Numbered from the stretch's first letter, positions 46,543-57,329 are shown. The stretch: 64,000 bases of DNA from an uncultured Alphaproteobacteria bacterium (GCA_902629125.1 CACOPQ010000004.1:1-64000); one strand, 5' to 3'. Made by a program: numbers and translations. The notes: generated from the sequence alone by a model not told the origin.

Positions 46543-47331
46543 CTATTTTTCAAACAAAGAAGATAGCTCACTCGTAACTTCTTGGTCTGAAATACTTCGC
46601 GTTAAAAACGATACTGAAACTCGATTGGACTTTAGAACCGAAATGTCCTCATCGTCGCCTGGATGGCCATGGTCTTTAGAAAGATAAAGCCACATATACT
46701 CCTGCTGGCGAAGATCTTTACGTTTCTCGATTAACGGACTAACACGTGTAGAATATCCCTGTTTAGAGACCGAGACACCTTCAACTTTATCTGATGATAC
46801 AGAAGGAACATTGATATTAGGGACAAACTTCCAAGGCCAATGTTTATTTTTAATTAATATTTTAAGTATTTCAGGAATCCACTTCTGTGATGCCTCCCAA
46901 GGTATATTATCTCTTTCCTTCCATGCCTGACTTAGCGCAACCCCAGGCAACCCTATTACATTCGCAGTCATCGCGGCTCCAACCGTACCACTAAACCCAA
47001 CGTCGCCCCCGATGTTCACTCCAGCATTTACACCTGACAGTACCAAATCAACTTTTTTATCTTTCAATAGTTCACCAACGCCAACCATCACACAATCTGC
47101 AGGTGAACCAGACACCGAATACCTTTTGTCGCCATGAGTATTAATTCGTAATGGCTTATGAAGATTAATCTGCCTAGATCCGCCACTGTAATCCGTATCT
47201 GGCGCAACAGTCCAAACTTCCTTGGCAATAACACTTGCCACTTGTTCCGCAATTCTCAACCCGGGTGCATCTATACCATCGTCATTTGTAACCAAAACAC
47301 GCTCAAGAGGTTCGAAATTAACAGTAGGCAT
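46543..47331 (-). CDS. surE: 5'/3'-nucleotidase SurE
   Basis: The 262-residue protein has the SurE N-terminal motif VLVTNDDGIDAPG with metal ligands Asp17 and Asp18, then the SGGSRQ and SGVNAGVNIG segments. SurE dephosphorylates nucleoside monophosphates and is linked to stress survival. Here it is not next to pcm or rpoS, its common partners. It is divergent from the SDR genes. Confidence 0.93.
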   Translation of the reverse strand: MPTVNFEPLERVLVTNDDGIDAPGLRIAEQVASVIAKEVWTVAPDTDYSGGSRQINLHKPLRINTHGDKRYSVSGSPADCVMVGVGELLKDKKVDLVLSGVNAGVNIGGDVGFSGTVGAAMTANVIGLPGVALSQAWKERDNIPWEASQKWIPEILKILIKNKHWPWKFVPNINVPSVSSDKVEGVSVSKQGYSTRVSPLIEKRKDLRQQEYMWLYLSKDHGHPGDDEDISVLKSNRVSVSFLTRSISDQEVTSELSSLFEK

Positions 47332-47445
47332 TTTTAGATTCCTTCGTTTGTAAAATATTGAGGGAGGAGAAAATTTTTTGATATTTATGACACTTTTAAA
47401 TTAAACTAATTGTCTTGCTTTAGATAGACAACGAGAAGCTTTTTT

Positions 47446-48210
47446 ATGGACAGATTAAACGACAAAATAGGTTTGATAACCGGTGCAGCATCTGGAATAG
47501 GATTAGCAACTTGCGAACTATTACTAGAGAATGGTGCCACAATCATAATGTCAGATTTATCCAACAGTGCAGGACGTCAAAAAGCTGATCAACTTGGTGC
47601 GCGTGCTTCTTTTGAAGTCCTCGATGTCACATCTGAGAATAATTGGATAAACATCTCAAATAAAATAGAAAAAAAGTATTCTGGTCTGGACTTTATTATT
47701 AATAACGCAGGCGTTGGTACCCCTGGTTCAATTGAAGACACAACTCTCGAGCAATGGAGACAAATTCATGCAGTTAATTCAGAGGGGCCGTTTTTGGGAT
47801 GTAAATACGGAATAGAACTTATCAAACGAAATGGCCGTGGTGGTTCAATTGTAAATATATCTAGTGTCGCGGGAATTATTGGCGCACCAAACCTTGCAGC
47901 TTACTGCTCTTCGAAAGCTTCCGTAAGACTACTTACCAAATCAGTAGCGTTACACTGTGCTAGGAAAAGGTATGGGATAAGATGTAATTCAGTTCATCCC
48001 TCCTACACGGATACACCTATGGTTGATGAGATTGTATCTGAGCATCGGAACCCTATGCACTACAGAATGGCGCTTGAGTCGGCATCACCGATGGGACGTT
48101 TAGGGACGCCGATCGATATTGCAGGAGCAGTGGTATATTTAGTTAGCGATGAAGCGAAATTTGTAACAGGGACTGAAATTGTTGTGGACGGCGGGTTAAC
48201 AGCCACCTAA
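47446..48210 (+). CDS. Short-chain dehydrogenase/reductase
   Basis: The 254-residue classical SDR has cofactor motif GAASGIG (about 15-21), NNAGVG near 83, catalytic Ser in NISSVAG and the YxxxK pair in YCSSK. The C-terminal TGTEIVVDGGLTAT is typical of 3-hydroxyacyl/steroid-type SDRs. It is followed after 41 bases by a second SDR. Confidence 0.93.
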   Translation: MDRLNDKIGLITGAASGIGLATCELLLENGATIIMSDLSNSAGRQKADQLGARASFEVLDVTSENNWINISNKIEKKYSGLDFIINNAGVGTPGSIEDTTLEQWRQIHAVNSEGPFLGCKYGIELIKRNGRGGSIVNISSVAGIIGAPNLAAYCSSKASVRLLTKSVALHCARKRYGIRCNSVHPSYTDTPMVDEIVSEHRNPMHYRMALESASPMGRLGTPIDIAGAVVYLVSDEAKFVTGTEIVVDGGLTAT

Positions 48211-48251
48211 TTTCAAAATAACGGAAAAGCTCAAAAAATAGGAATGCAGTG

Positions 48252-49016
48252 ATGTTTGATTTAAATGGTAAAGTCGCAGTAGTAACAGGATCAACAAAAG
48301 GTATCGGTAAGTCGATTGCCCATAGCATGGCAGTGCTAGGAGCAAAAGTTGTAATATCTAGCAGAAAAGCCGACGCTTGCGAAGTAGTTACTAAGGAACT
48401 TACTGAACAAGGCTTTGAAGCGAAATCAATACCTTGCCATATTGGTCGAAAGGAAGATTTGGAAAAGCTTGTTTCTGACACACGAAAAGCGTTTGGCAAA
48501 ATAGATATCCTCGTTTGCAACGCCGCTACTAATCCCGTTTATGGCCCCATGCAGCAAGCCAGCGACGAAGCATATGACAAAATTATGGATACAAACGTCA
48601 AAAGTGTCTTTCAATTGTGCAAATTAGTTTGTCCCGACATGGCAGCCCGAAAAGATGGGGTTGTTATTATTATATCTAGCATAGGTGGTTTTAAAGGAAG
48701 CAAAAATCTCGGATTATATTCTCTTTCGAAAGCGGCAGAACAACAGCTAGTCCGAAATCTGGCAGTTGAGTGGGGACCTCATAATATTCGGGTAAACGCC
48801 ATAGCACCTGGATTGATAAAAACCGATTTTGCACGTGAGTTATGGGAAGATCCTAAAAAAACTGAAGCTGTTGAACGCATTACCCCTCTTGGAAGACTGG
48901 GCGACCCAGATGACATCGGATTATTAACGGCAAGCTTAGCAACACGGGCGGGAAATTATCTTACGGGTCAAACGATCACGATAGATGGTGGCAGAATGAT
49001 TACAGATCCATCCTAG
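48252..49016 (+). CDS. Short-chain dehydrogenase/reductase
   Basis: The 254-residue SDR has cofactor loop GSTKGIG, CNAATNP in place of NNAG, ISSIGG and catalytic YSLSK. The CNAA variant is common in the DHRS4-like branch. I chose the ATG at 48252; a GTG directly ahead is also in frame. It precedes a phosphotransferase-like gene by ten bases, so these three genes probably form an operon. Confidence 0.92.
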   Translation: MFDLNGKVAVVTGSTKGIGKSIAHSMAVLGAKVVISSRKADACEVVTKELTEQGFEAKSIPCHIGRKEDLEKLVSDTRKAFGKIDILVCNAATNPVYGPMQQASDEAYDKIMDTNVKSVFQLCKLVCPDMAARKDGVVIIISSIGGFKGSKNLGLYSLSKAAEQQLVRNLAVEWGPHNIRVNAIAPGLIKTDFARELWEDPKKTEAVERITPLGRLGDPDDIGLLTASLATRAGNYLTGQTITIDGGRMITDPS

Positions 49017-49026
49017 AGGTATAAAA

Positions 49027-50076
49027 ATGACAAAATTAATCCCTGTAAGTGAAGTTCATAATTTTGATGAAGGTCGCTTAGCGAAATACTTGACATCAGT
49101 TGGTTTAAGTGAATTTGAGAACGGATTAGAAGCCAAGCAATTCCAGGGAGGGCAATCGAACCCAACATTTGCTATCGAAGGTAAGAAAACGCGTTATGTG
49201 TTAAGAAAAAAGCCGCCTGGTAAATTATTACCATCCGCACATTTAATAGAACGCGAGTATAGGATTATGAATGCCCTTTCACAAACAGATGTACCGGTTC
49301 CCAAAATGCATCACCTCTGTGAAGATCCCGATGTTATTGGCACAGCCTTCTTTGTAATGGACTTTTTGGAAGGCAGAATAATCGATGACACCTCCCTGCC
49401 TGGCGATTTTACAGCATCCGATCGGTTGCAAGCTTTTGATTCAATGAACAAAGCGCTTGCCGCGCTTCATTGTGTTGATTTTAAAAAAATTGGGTTGGAA
49501 GATTATGGAAAACCTGAAAACTATATTGGTAGGCAAATAGATCGATGGACTAAGCAATTTGATGCGGCAAAAACGGACCCCATGCCAGCCATGGATGCAT
49601 TAATTGAATGGTTACCCAAAAATCGTCCACAAGCAGATGAAGTATCAATCGCGCATGGTGATTTTAGAATGGGTAATTTAGTTCTACATCCAACGAAACC
49701 CGAAGTAGTAGCGGTATTGGATTGGGAGCTATCCACGATTGGACACCCGCTAGCTGATTTGGCGTATAACTGTATGCCATATAGCCTTCCCTGTGATGGC
49801 ACATCCTTGAACGGTTTATTGGGCCTGAACTTCAAAGACCATGGTATCCCTGACCTCGAGGATTATGTAAACAGCTACGCAACGAGGACAGGGAGAAGTT
49901 CCATACCTAACTTCAATTTCTTCCTCGCATTTTCGTGCTTCAGATTAGCGTCGATCTGCCAAGGCGTCTATGCTCGCGGCATTCAGGGTAACGCCAGTTC
50001 TGAGAACGCCATAGAGGTCGGTGCCAAAGCTCCACGACTTGCAAACATTGGATGGGAAATAGCTCAAGAAAAATAA
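49027..50076 (+). CDS. Aminoglycoside phosphotransferase-fold protein, ACAD11 N-domain-like
   Basis: The 349-residue kinase-fold protein has FQGGQSNPTFAI near 36-47, LRKKPPGKLL, and the catalytic HGDFRMGNLVLHP with metal-binding VLDWELSTIGHPLAD. This type is fused to an acyl-CoA dehydrogenase in human ACAD10/ACAD11, which phosphorylate 4-hydroxyacyl-CoA. Here an acyl-CoA dehydrogenase gene of the matching kind lies tail to tail nine bases away. Confidence 0.9.
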   Translation: MTKLIPVSEVHNFDEGRLAKYLTSVGLSEFENGLEAKQFQGGQSNPTFAIEGKKTRYVLRKKPPGKLLPSAHLIEREYRIMNALSQTDVPVPKMHHLCEDPDVIGTAFFVMDFLEGRIIDDTSLPGDFTASDRLQAFDSMNKALAALHCVDFKKIGLEDYGKPENYIGRQIDRWTKQFDAAKTDPMPAMDALIEWLPKNRPQADEVSIAHGDFRMGNLVLHPTKPEVVAVLDWELSTIGHPLADLAYNCMPYSLPCDGTSLNGLLGLNFKDHGIPDLEDYVNSYATRTGRSSIPNFNFFLAFSCFRLASICQGVYARGIQGNASSENAIEVGAKAPRLANIGWEIAQEK

Positions 50077-50084
50077 CTGTTTAA

Positions 50085-51290
50085 TCAGTCATTTTTTCTA
50101 AATTCAGCCTTAGCTATAGCCTCTAAGTGAACTTCATCAGGTCCATCAGCAAGACGTAAAGTTCTATTAGAGCCGTATGCGTAGGCAAGTTTGAACTCCT
50201 GGCTTACGCCACCACCCCCATGAACTTGGATAGCTTCATCGATAATTTCGCAAGCCATCCTTGGTGCGGCAACCTTGATCATAGCTATCTCTTTCCTGGC
50301 GGCCTTATTACCCACAGTATCCATTTTATGGGCAGCGTATAAAACCATTAAGCGCGTTTGATCAATTTTTATTCTAGCTTCAGCAACTTTATGCCGAAGG
50401 GCTCCCTTTTCAGATAGCTTGCTGCCAAAAGCCACTCGTGAATTAGCTCTGGTTTTCATAGATTCCAGTGCTCTTTCTGCTTGTCCGATACATCGCATAC
50501 AGTGGTGTATCCGACCTGGCCCTAGACGTCCCTGAGCAATTTCAAAACCTCGACCTTCACCCAGTAGCATATTGCTTGCTGGAACCCTTACATTTTCAAA
50601 TGTCACATCACCATGGCCATGGGGCGCATGATCGTAACCAAATACGGTCAGCGCTCTATTAATGGTTATGCCTTTTGTGTCTACAGGAACCAGGATCATA
50701 GATTGTTGTTTATGCTTCTCGGCTGCCGGGTCTGTTTTTCCCATAAAAATGAGAATTTTACATCGTCTATCTAAAATACCGGAGGTCCACCATTTTCTCC
50801 CATTAATGACGTATTCATCGCCGTCCTTTACAATGCTGGATTCTATATTAGTTGCATCAGAAGAGGCGACTGCTGGCTCAGTCATGGCAAAAGCTGATCG
50901 AATTTCACCGTTTAAAAGGGGCGTTAACCAGCGTTCCTTATTTTCTTCAGTCGCGTATCTTTCTAGTACCTCCATATTGCCAGTGTCTGGCGCAGAACAA
51001 TTGAATACTTCCGATCCGAAATGAACGCGCCCCATAACTTCACTTATGGGCGCGTATTCGAGATTGGTAAGACCTGCCCCCTTGTCTGATTCTGGCAAGA
51101 ACAAATTCCACAAACCAGCAGCCTTTGCCTTTGCTTTCAATTCATCAAGTATTGGTGGGCAATCCCAACGGTCATCCGCCTCTTCTATCTGCTGATAATA
51201 AAGGGATTCGTTAGGTATAATGTGTTCATCCATGAAGTCCTGAACCCGTGCGCGTAGTTTAGTCGAACGCTCAGACATCTCGGGTATCAT
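50085..51290 (-). CDS. Acyl-CoA dehydrogenase, ACAD11 C-domain-like
   Basis: The 401-residue flavoprotein has family segments [45 protein letters not shown] and [13 protein letters not shown]. That RIHHCMR pattern is characteristic of the dehydrogenase part of ACAD10/11 and related bacterial enzymes. Its ATG follows GGAG by six or seven bases. It is the last gene of a minus-strand set with a thiolase and two more dehydrogenases. Confidence 0.92.
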   Translation of the reverse strand: MIPEMSERSTKLRARVQDFMDEHIIPNESLYYQQIEEADDRWDCPPILDELKAKAKAAGLWNLFLPESDKGAGLTNLEYAPISEVMGRVHFGSEVFNCSAPDTGNMEVLERYATEENKERWLTPLLNGEIRSAFAMTEPAVASSDATNIESSIVKDGDEYVINGRKWWTSGILDRRCKILIFMGKTDPAAEKHKQQSMILVPVDTKGITINRALTVFGYDHAPHGHGDVTFENVRVPASNMLLGEGRGFEIAQGRLGPGRIHHCMRCIGQAERALESMKTRANSRVAFGSKLSEKGALRHKVAEARIKIDQTRLMVLYAAHKMDTVGNKAARKEIAMIKVAAPRMACEIIDEAIQVHGGGGVSQEFKLAYAYGSNRTLRLADGPDEVHLEAIAKAEFRKND

Positions 51291-51314
51291 TTAATTCTCC
51301 TTTAAAATTTTAGT

Positions 51315-52448
51315 TTATATAATTTGTGCAAAACGTTTTCTGTGAAAATCAACATTACCGAAAATGGCATCAATCATTGTTAATCTTTTAAAGAAATGAC
51401 CAATCGGCATATCGTCGGTCATGCCCATGCCGCCATGCAGTTGTATACCTTCTTGTCCTATAAGCTTACCACTTCGCCCCATTTCCACTTTTGCCGCTGA
51501 TACAGCTCGCATTCTTTCGGATGCATTTGATTGATCTATTGCTCCGGCTGCCCGGTATGTTAAAGCTCGCGAAAAGTCTTTAGCGCCAAGCATTTCAACC
51601 GCTCGGTGCTGCAATACCTGGAAGGATCCAATAGCTTGCCCGAATTGTTCACGGTTTTTAATATAATCTACAGTTAACTTAACAGCCGTATCCATGGCTC
51701 CTGCCGCTTCTGCACAAAGAAGGACGCAGGCCCTGTCTACAACTTGCTGTATACTCTCAGCAGCTTTGTTTAATTCACCTAGAACATTCTGTTTATCGAC
51801 CTTTACCGAGTTGAAGGAAATTTCAGATGCCCTTAAACCATCTATAGTTGGATAGGAACGCATCTCTATACCACTACTGTTGCTGGGTACTAGGAATAAT
51901 GTTATCCCATTTTCGTCATTGATATCGCCTTCCGTTCTCGTTGATAAAATAAAATAATCCGCTGTTTCAGCATTATGAACAATCGCTTTTTCGCCATCGA
52001 CAACAAAACAATCACCTTGTTTTGTAGCTGTTGTTCTGATGTGACACAGGTTGAAACGCGAAGTTGGTTCAATGTGAGCGAAAGATAGGAGTGTCTTACC
52101 CTCGGCAATTGATGGTAAATGTTGTCTTTTTTGCTCTTCGTTTCCGGCAACTTGAAGTAATCCCGCACTAAGAACAATACAACTCTGGTATGGCTCAACA
52201 ACCAATCCTCGCCCGAACGACTCGAGCAATACTGCCGTATCAACTGTAGAGCCCCCCAAACCGCCATATTCTTCGGCTATTGGTAGCGCTAGCCACCCTA
52301 GCTCAGCAAACTTTTCCCAATTATCTCTGTCAAAACCACCATCTTGACCAATAATTTTTCTGCGGGTCTCAAAATTATAATCATCAAGAACAAACCGATC
52401 TGCACTCTCCGATAATAACTTCTGATCTTCGGTAAACGTAAAACTCAT
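51315..52448 (-). CDS. Acyl-CoA dehydrogenase, PimD-like small subunit
   Basis: The 377-residue protein fits the shorter partner of alpha2beta2 acyl-CoA dehydrogenases such as PimD: EDQKLLSESADRFV near the start, LALPIAEEYGGLGGS, VDRACVLLCAEAAGAM and IQLHGGMGMTDDMPIGH. In PimC/PimD-type pairs this subunit contributes half of a mixed active site; its partner is the next gene upstream. Confidence 0.88.
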   Translation of the reverse strand: MSFTFTEDQKLLSESADRFVLDDYNFETRRKIIGQDGGFDRDNWEKFAELGWLALPIAEEYGGLGGSTVDTAVLLESFGRGLVVEPYQSCIVLSAGLLQVAGNEEQKRQHLPSIAEGKTLLSFAHIEPTSRFNLCHIRTTATKQGDCFVVDGEKAIVHNAETADYFILSTRTEGDINDENGITLFLVPSNSSGIEMRSYPTIDGLRASEISFNSVKVDKQNVLGELNKAAESIQQVVDRACVLLCAEAAGAMDTAVKLTVDYIKNREQFGQAIGSFQVLQHRAVEMLGAKDFSRALTYRAAGAIDQSNASERMRAVSAAKVEMGRSGKLIGQEGIQLHGGMGMTDDMPIGHFFKRLTMIDAIFGNVDFHRKRFAQII

Positions 52449-52503
52449 ATTCGAGCTAATCCCTTAATTATGTATGATAAATCTGCTTTTGGACTTTAAT
52501 TTT

Positions 52504-53700
52504 CTAGAAACCAAGAACAGCCTTGGCGATTATATTTTTTTGAATTTCGTTAGAACCACCATAAATCGACGCCTTTCTCCAATTGAAATAGTGCGGGGCA
52601 ATTGAAGACGCGTATTCAGGCCCAATCGGTTCTTCATTCCATCCTTTATCCATGCTTTCTGGAATGAATGGATGCGCATAATTACCTATGGCTTCAATCA
52701 AAAGCTCGGTTATACCTTGCTGTACTTCCGTCCCTTTAATTTTAAGAAAAGAAGCTTCTGGTCCTGGCCCCTTCCCTGCACTTTCATCTGAGAGAACACG
52801 AAGAACAAGTGATTCTAACGCTAACAAATCAATCTCAATATCCGCAATTTTTTCTCTGAACGCCTGATCGTTGATAAGCGCCGTGCCATTGTGCTCTTCA
52901 GCACTCGCTATTGTTTTAAGCCTCTTAATCTGCGCTTTTGATCTCCCTACAGCAGCAATACTAGTTCTCTCATGTCCCAGCAGATATTTAGCATACGTCC
53001 AGCCTTTATTTTCTTCTCCCACCCGGTTATCAACTGGAACTTTAACGTCCTCAAGAAAAACATTGTTTACCTCCGTGCTTCCATCAATTGTTTTGATGGG
53101 TTGAACTGTCACACCAGGCTGGTTCATGTCGACCAAAAGAAAGCTTATTCCTTCCTGTCGTTTACCTTCATCGGACGTCCTGACAAGACAAAACATGAGA
53201 TTTGCGTGTTGCGCTAAAGACGTCCACGTTTTTTGTCCGTTGACTATGTAATGATCACCGTTCAACACGGCCTTCGTTCTTAATGAAGCTAAATCAGAAC
53301 CTGAGCCCGGCTCGGAATATCCCTGACACCACCAGTCCTCTGACTTTAGAATGCGCGGCAAATAATATTCTTTTTGCTCATCACTTCCGAAAGCCATGAT
53401 TACCGGCGCTACCATCGTTACACCAAAAGCAATCACCGGGGGCGCCCCACCCGCAGCGCACTCTTCCTCGAAAATATGCTTTTGCATTGGGCTCCACCCC
53501 GTACCCCCATACTCAACGGGCCACCCAGGCGCCATCCAGCCTTTTTCATATAGTTTCTTTTGCCAGGATTCATGGTCTACCTTGTCCAAACGAAAACCCG
53601 TCATTGTTTTTTTTCTAATATCTTCTGTAATATTTTCAGCGACAAATGCCCGAACTTCATCTCGAAATTTTTCTTCTTCAGGTGTTAAAATCAAATCCAT
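52504..53700 (-). CDS. Acyl-CoA dehydrogenase, PimC-like large subunit
   Basis: The 398-residue subunit resembles PimC: MDLILTPEEEKFRDEVRAF, WPVEYGGTGWSPMQ, SEPGSGSDLASLRTKA, NGQKTWTSLAQHA and IYGGSNEIQKNIIAK at the end. I used the ATG at 53700; the frame is open upstream into the thiolase gene but this part is not conserved. The gene follows the thiolase by 13 bases, giving the order B-C-D known from the pim operon for dicarboxylate degradation. Confidence 0.9.
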   Translation of the reverse strand: MDLILTPEEEKFRDEVRAFVAENITEDIRKKTMTGFRLDKVDHESWQKKLYEKGWMAPGWPVEYGGTGWSPMQKHIFEEECAAGGAPPVIAFGVTMVAPVIMAFGSDEQKEYYLPRILKSEDWWCQGYSEPGSGSDLASLRTKAVLNGDHYIVNGQKTWTSLAQHANLMFCLVRTSDEGKRQEGISFLLVDMNQPGVTVQPIKTIDGSTEVNNVFLEDVKVPVDNRVGEENKGWTYAKYLLGHERTSIAAVGRSKAQIKRLKTIASAEEHNGTALINDQAFREKIADIEIDLLALESLVLRVLSDESAGKGPGPEASFLKIKGTEVQQGITELLIEAIGNYAHPFIPESMDKGWNEEPIGPEYASSIAPHYFNWRKASIYGGSNEIQKNIIAKAVLGF

Positions 53701-53713
53701 AACTTCACTTTCT

Positions 53714-54895
53714 TTAAATAACCTCAAATAATCCGGCGACCCCCATACCGCCACCAACACACATTGTAACCACAACGTGTTTAGCGCCTCGTCGCCGCCC
53801 TTCTATCAGAGCGTGCCCAGTCATTCTAGCACCACTCATTCCATACGGGTGTCCAATTGCAATTGAGCCCCCATTTACATTAAGTTTTTCATTAGGAATA
53901 CCAAGTTTGTCGCGACAATAGATAACTTGAACGGCGAACGCTTCGTTTAACTCCCAAAGGTCGATATCTTCTATCTTGAGTCCGAAACGTTGTAAGAGCC
54001 GAGGCACGGCAAAAACCGGCCCAATGCCCATCTCGTCGGGCTCACACCCCGCAACTGCCAGTCCTTTGTAAATACCCAATGGCTCTATATTTCTCTGTTC
54101 TGCTAATTTAGCGTCCATAACAACGCAAGCGGAAGCGCCATCCGATAACTGACTGGCATTGCCTGCTGTAATGAAATGTTCATCACCTCTTACAGGTTGT
54201 AGTTCAGCAAGACCGGTTAATGTGGTTGAAGGACGATTTCCTTCATCTTTTGGCAAGGTGATTGTTTTTCTTGACACTTCCCCCGTTTCTTTATTTGTAA
54301 CCAGCATCTCGGTTTCGAGAGGCACGATTTCGTCATCGAAAAAACCAGACTTCTGAGCTAAATCGGTTTTAAGCTGACTATCGCAAGCATACTCATCTTG
54401 GCTTTCCCTTGACACACCGTATCGATGGCCCACGTTGTCCGCAGTTTCAATCATTGGCATCCAGAGTTCTGGCTTATCCTGCAACAAACCATCTTCTTTG
54501 TAGTTATTGGTGTTCATATTAGGCTGTATAAGGCTAATCGACTCAAGACCTCCCGCTACTGTAACAGGAACATGGTCCATAACGACGCGTTGAGCAGCAA
54601 TTGAGATTGCTTGGAGGCCAGAACTACAAAATCTATTGATAGTAGTACCACCAGCGGTAACTGGCAGCCCGCCTTTCAAAGCGCATTGTCTTGCCACATT
54701 GTGTCCGGTAGCGCCTTCTGGAAAACCGCAGCCAAAAATAACATCCTCCACTTCTTCTCCGGAGATACCCGAACGGATAACCGCGTGCTCTACAACGTGC
54801 CCGCCAAGTTTAGCTCCATGGGTGTTGTTAAAAGCTCCTCTGAACGCCTTCCCAATTGGCGTCCGCGCAGTCGAAGCAATGACGGCCTCTCGCAT
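53714..54895 (-). CDS. Acetyl-CoA acetyltransferase (thiolase), PimB-like
   Basis: The 393-residue thiolase has the nucleophile in [11 protein letters not shown], then His in [17 protein letters not shown] and the second Cys in TMCVGGGMG. It performs the final cleavage of beta-oxidation. GGGAGG fits better with the ATG at 54895 than with the one three bases before. It is the first of four clustered beta-oxidation genes. Confidence 0.93.
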   Translation of the reverse strand: MREAVIASTARTPIGKAFRGAFNNTHGAKLGGHVVEHAVIRSGISGEEVEDVIFGCGFPEGATGHNVARQCALKGGLPVTAGGTTINRFCSSGLQAISIAAQRVVMDHVPVTVAGGLESISLIQPNMNTNNYKEDGLLQDKPELWMPMIETADNVGHRYGVSRESQDEYACDSQLKTDLAQKSGFFDDEIVPLETEMLVTNKETGEVSRKTITLPKDEGNRPSTTLTGLAELQPVRGDEHFITAGNASQLSDGASACVVMDAKLAEQRNIEPLGIYKGLAVAGCEPDEMGIGPVFAVPRLLQRFGLKIEDIDLWELNEAFAVQVIYCRDKLGIPNEKLNVNGGSIAIGHPYGMSGARMTGHALIEGRRRGAKHVVVTMCVGGGMGVAGLFEVI

Positions 54896-54946
54896 CATAT
54901 CCTCCCAGTAAACAATACTATTTCAAATCTTTTGACCAACTTCTTT

Positions 54947-55918
54947 TTAATCTGCCATTACCCTGGTTATACCTTTTCCAGCCGCTAGATTCGCTGCGTC
55001 TGCCTCATCTATCATTTGAGTTAAACCGAAGAAGCCATGTAATACTCCAGGATATTCTATAAATTCTACGTCTACCCCCGATGAAATAAGTTTGGTCGCG
55101 TAATTGCGAGCCTCATCCCTGAGCACATCACAGCCGGCAGCAATTATGATGGCAGGAGGTAATTTTTCATGCGACTTTGCTAACAAAGGCGAAGCGCGCC
55201 AGTCGCTGTGACGTTTGGCATCTTTCCCTAAATAATGGTTTCGAAACCACTTCATCGTGTCGGCTTCCAAAATCCCATACCCTTTGCCAAACTTTTTATA
55301 GCTATCTCCCTCGCACCTGTAATCAACAAGCGGGTAAATTAAAACTTGGTAACAAATTTTTGGACCTTTTTTATCTCTTGCCATAAGCGAGACTACTGCC
55401 GCCAAATTTCCTCCTGCACTGTCACCACCAACGGCAATTTTTTTGGGATCACAGCCAAGTTTCTTAGCGTTCTCGTGAGCCCAAACCAGCGCTGCATAAC
55501 TATCGTCAACCGATGCAGGGAAGACATCCTCCGGTGCCATTCGATAATCAATTGAAAGCACCGCACAGCCTCCGTGGTAGCATAAACCCCTAGCACTTGC
55601 ATCGTGACTGAACAAACTTCCGATTACATGGCCGCCACCATGATAATAAACCAACAATCCAGGAGGACTGGCGCTAGCATCTCTTGGAATATAAAGACGT
55701 GCAGGTATCAATCCTGCTAGCCCAGGGATTCTCAGCTCTCTAGTTTCTGCTATAGGAAGCGGCGTCACTTCTCTTGCTGCAACACCTCGTTCCATCTGTT
55801 CCCTAGCCTGCTTAGGCGTTAATTTCACAACTGGAGGTAAATTAAGCGCGGCCAGTTTTTTTAAAAACTCACCAGTTTGTTTGGTGACACCTTTAGGCGG
55901 GGTATATTTCTTTTTCAT
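54947..55918 (-). CDS. HSL-family alpha/beta hydrolase (esterase)
   Basis: The 323-residue esterase has the oxyanion motif HGGG at 93-96, nucleophile Ser167 in GDSAGGNL, an acidic residue in AAGCDVLRDE and histidine in YPGVLHGFFG. These are the marks of the hormone-sensitive-lipase family acting on short-chain esters. Being upstream of the thiolase by 51 bases, it might release the acid that the operon then degrades. Confidence 0.92.
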   Translation of the reverse strand: MKKKYTPPKGVTKQTGEFLKKLAALNLPPVVKLTPKQAREQMERGVAAREVTPLPIAETRELRIPGLAGLIPARLYIPRDASASPPGLLVYYHGGGHVIGSLFSHDASARGLCYHGGCAVLSIDYRMAPEDVFPASVDDSYAALVWAHENAKKLGCDPKKIAVGGDSAGGNLAAVVSLMARDKKGPKICYQVLIYPLVDYRCEGDSYKKFGKGYGILEADTMKWFRNHYLGKDAKRHSDWRASPLLAKSHEKLPPAIIIAAGCDVLRDEARNYATKLISSGVDVEFIEYPGVLHGFFGLTQMIDEADAANLAAGKGITRVMAD

Positions 55919-56156
55919 TTACACAACATCCTAGCAACGAGGTTTGTCTATAACAATCTAAGTTTGATCAAGTTGCAATATCCAGTCAACGAGATAACCA
56001 AAAAACAAAGACCTGATTAGATGTTGTATGAAAACATAAACCATCAGGATGCTGAAAGTTTTATTTTGATTAATTAGCTAGAAATAATACATTGTGCATT
56101 ATGTTTTTAATTCGCTCTGAGCTAAATTTAGAAAATTCAACCTGACAGGATATATT

Positions 56157-57329
56157 ATGCCGATTTATAACCGAATTGCCGATTTTCACGAAGATCTAGT
56201 AGCTACTCGACGAGATATCCACGCGCACCCCGAATTAGGTTTTGAAGAACACAGAACATCTGATTTAGTAGCGCAACAACTTGAGTCATGGGGAATCGAG
56301 GTACATCGTAACATAGCAACCACTGGTGTTGTCGGCGTCCTAAGGGGTTCTGGCAACAGCAAACGGTCTATCGGACTTAGAGCCGATATGGATGCGCTTC
56401 CAATGGACGAAGAAGGTACTCCTGAACACCGTTCAAAAAACGCGGGGAAAATGCACGCCTGTGGCCATGATGGGCATACAACTATGCTACTTGGCGCGGC
56501 TCGGTATTTAGCAGAAACTAAAAATTTTGACGGGACAGTACATTTTATATTCCAGCCTGCAGAAGAAGGCGGAGGCGGAGGCCGAGTGATGGTTGAAGAA
56601 GGTCTATTCGATAAGTTTGAATGTGATACGGTTTGGGGCATGCATAATTCCCCCGACTTGCCTGCTGGAACATTAGCTATACGCCCTGGCCCCTTGATGG
56701 CGGCAGTAGATATGGCAAAAATTACAATAAATGCTCAGGGCTGTCACGCGGCGCAACCGCATATGGGGAAAGATCCAATAGCGGTTGGCGTTCAATTATA
56801 TACGGCCATCCAAACAATTGTTTCGAGAAATGTTGACCCCATTAAATCTGCAGTTGTAAGCGTTACGATGTTTCATGCTGGCAGTGCGCACAACGTAATT
56901 GCACAGGCCGCTGAAATGTGTGCCACTATCAGATCTTTCGATCCTGATGTGCGTGTTTTAGTTGAGGAACGCATAAGAGATCTATGTTTGGGTGTCGAAA
57001 AAATGCATGGGGTAAATATTCAGCTCGAATACGAGCATGGCTACCCTGCCACTGTGAATCATGAAAAAGAGACTAAACGTGCGGTAGAAATCGCAAAAGA
57101 AGTAGTAGATCAATCGATGATTGACGCAGATATTCCTCCAACAATGGGAGGGGAAGACTTTTCTTACATGCTCCAGGAACGGCCTGGAGCCTTTATGTGG
57201 ATAGGAGGCGGCAAGACAGATAATGATCCCTCACTCCATCATCCAAAGTACGATTTTAATGATGATATCCTGCCTTTGGGGGCATCTTATTGGTCGAAAC
57301 TAGTAGAAACTGAGTTGTCCAAAATCTGA
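56157..57329 (+). CDS. M20D amidohydrolase (hippurate hydrolase-like)
   Basis: The 390-residue enzyme has RRDIHAHPELGFEEHRTS, the metal motif MHACGHDGHTTMLLG, FQPAEEGGGGG with catalytic glutamate, and GGEDFSYML near the end. This set is typical of N-acyl-amino-acid hydrolases including hippuricase and IAA-amino-acid hydrolases. AGGA precedes the ATG by about eight bases. It appears monocistronic. Confidence 0.93.
   Translation: MPIYNRIADFHEDLVATRRDIHAHPELGFEEHRTSDLVAQQLESWGIEVHRNIATTGVVGVLRGSGNSKRSIGLRADMDALPMDEEGTPEHRSKNAGKMHACGHDGHTTMLLGAARYLAETKNFDGTVHFIFQPAEEGGGGGRVMVEEGLFDKFECDTVWGMHNSPDLPAGTLAIRPGPLMAAVDMAKITINAQGCHAAQPHMGKDPIAVGVQLYTAIQTIVSRNVDPIKSAVVSVTMFHAGSAHNVIAQAAEMCATIRSFDPDVRVLVEERIRDLCLGVEKMHGVNIQLEYEHGYPATVNHEKETKRAVEIAKEVVDQSMIDADIPPTMGGEDFSYMLQERPGAFMWIGGGKTDNDPSLHHPKYDFNDDILPLGASYWSKLVETELSKI

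Noticed and set aside
56186-56641. 151-residue minus-strand frame rich in Pro and Ser
   Set aside because: It is a shadow of the M20D amidohydrolase gene; composition follows from the opposite strand's codons.
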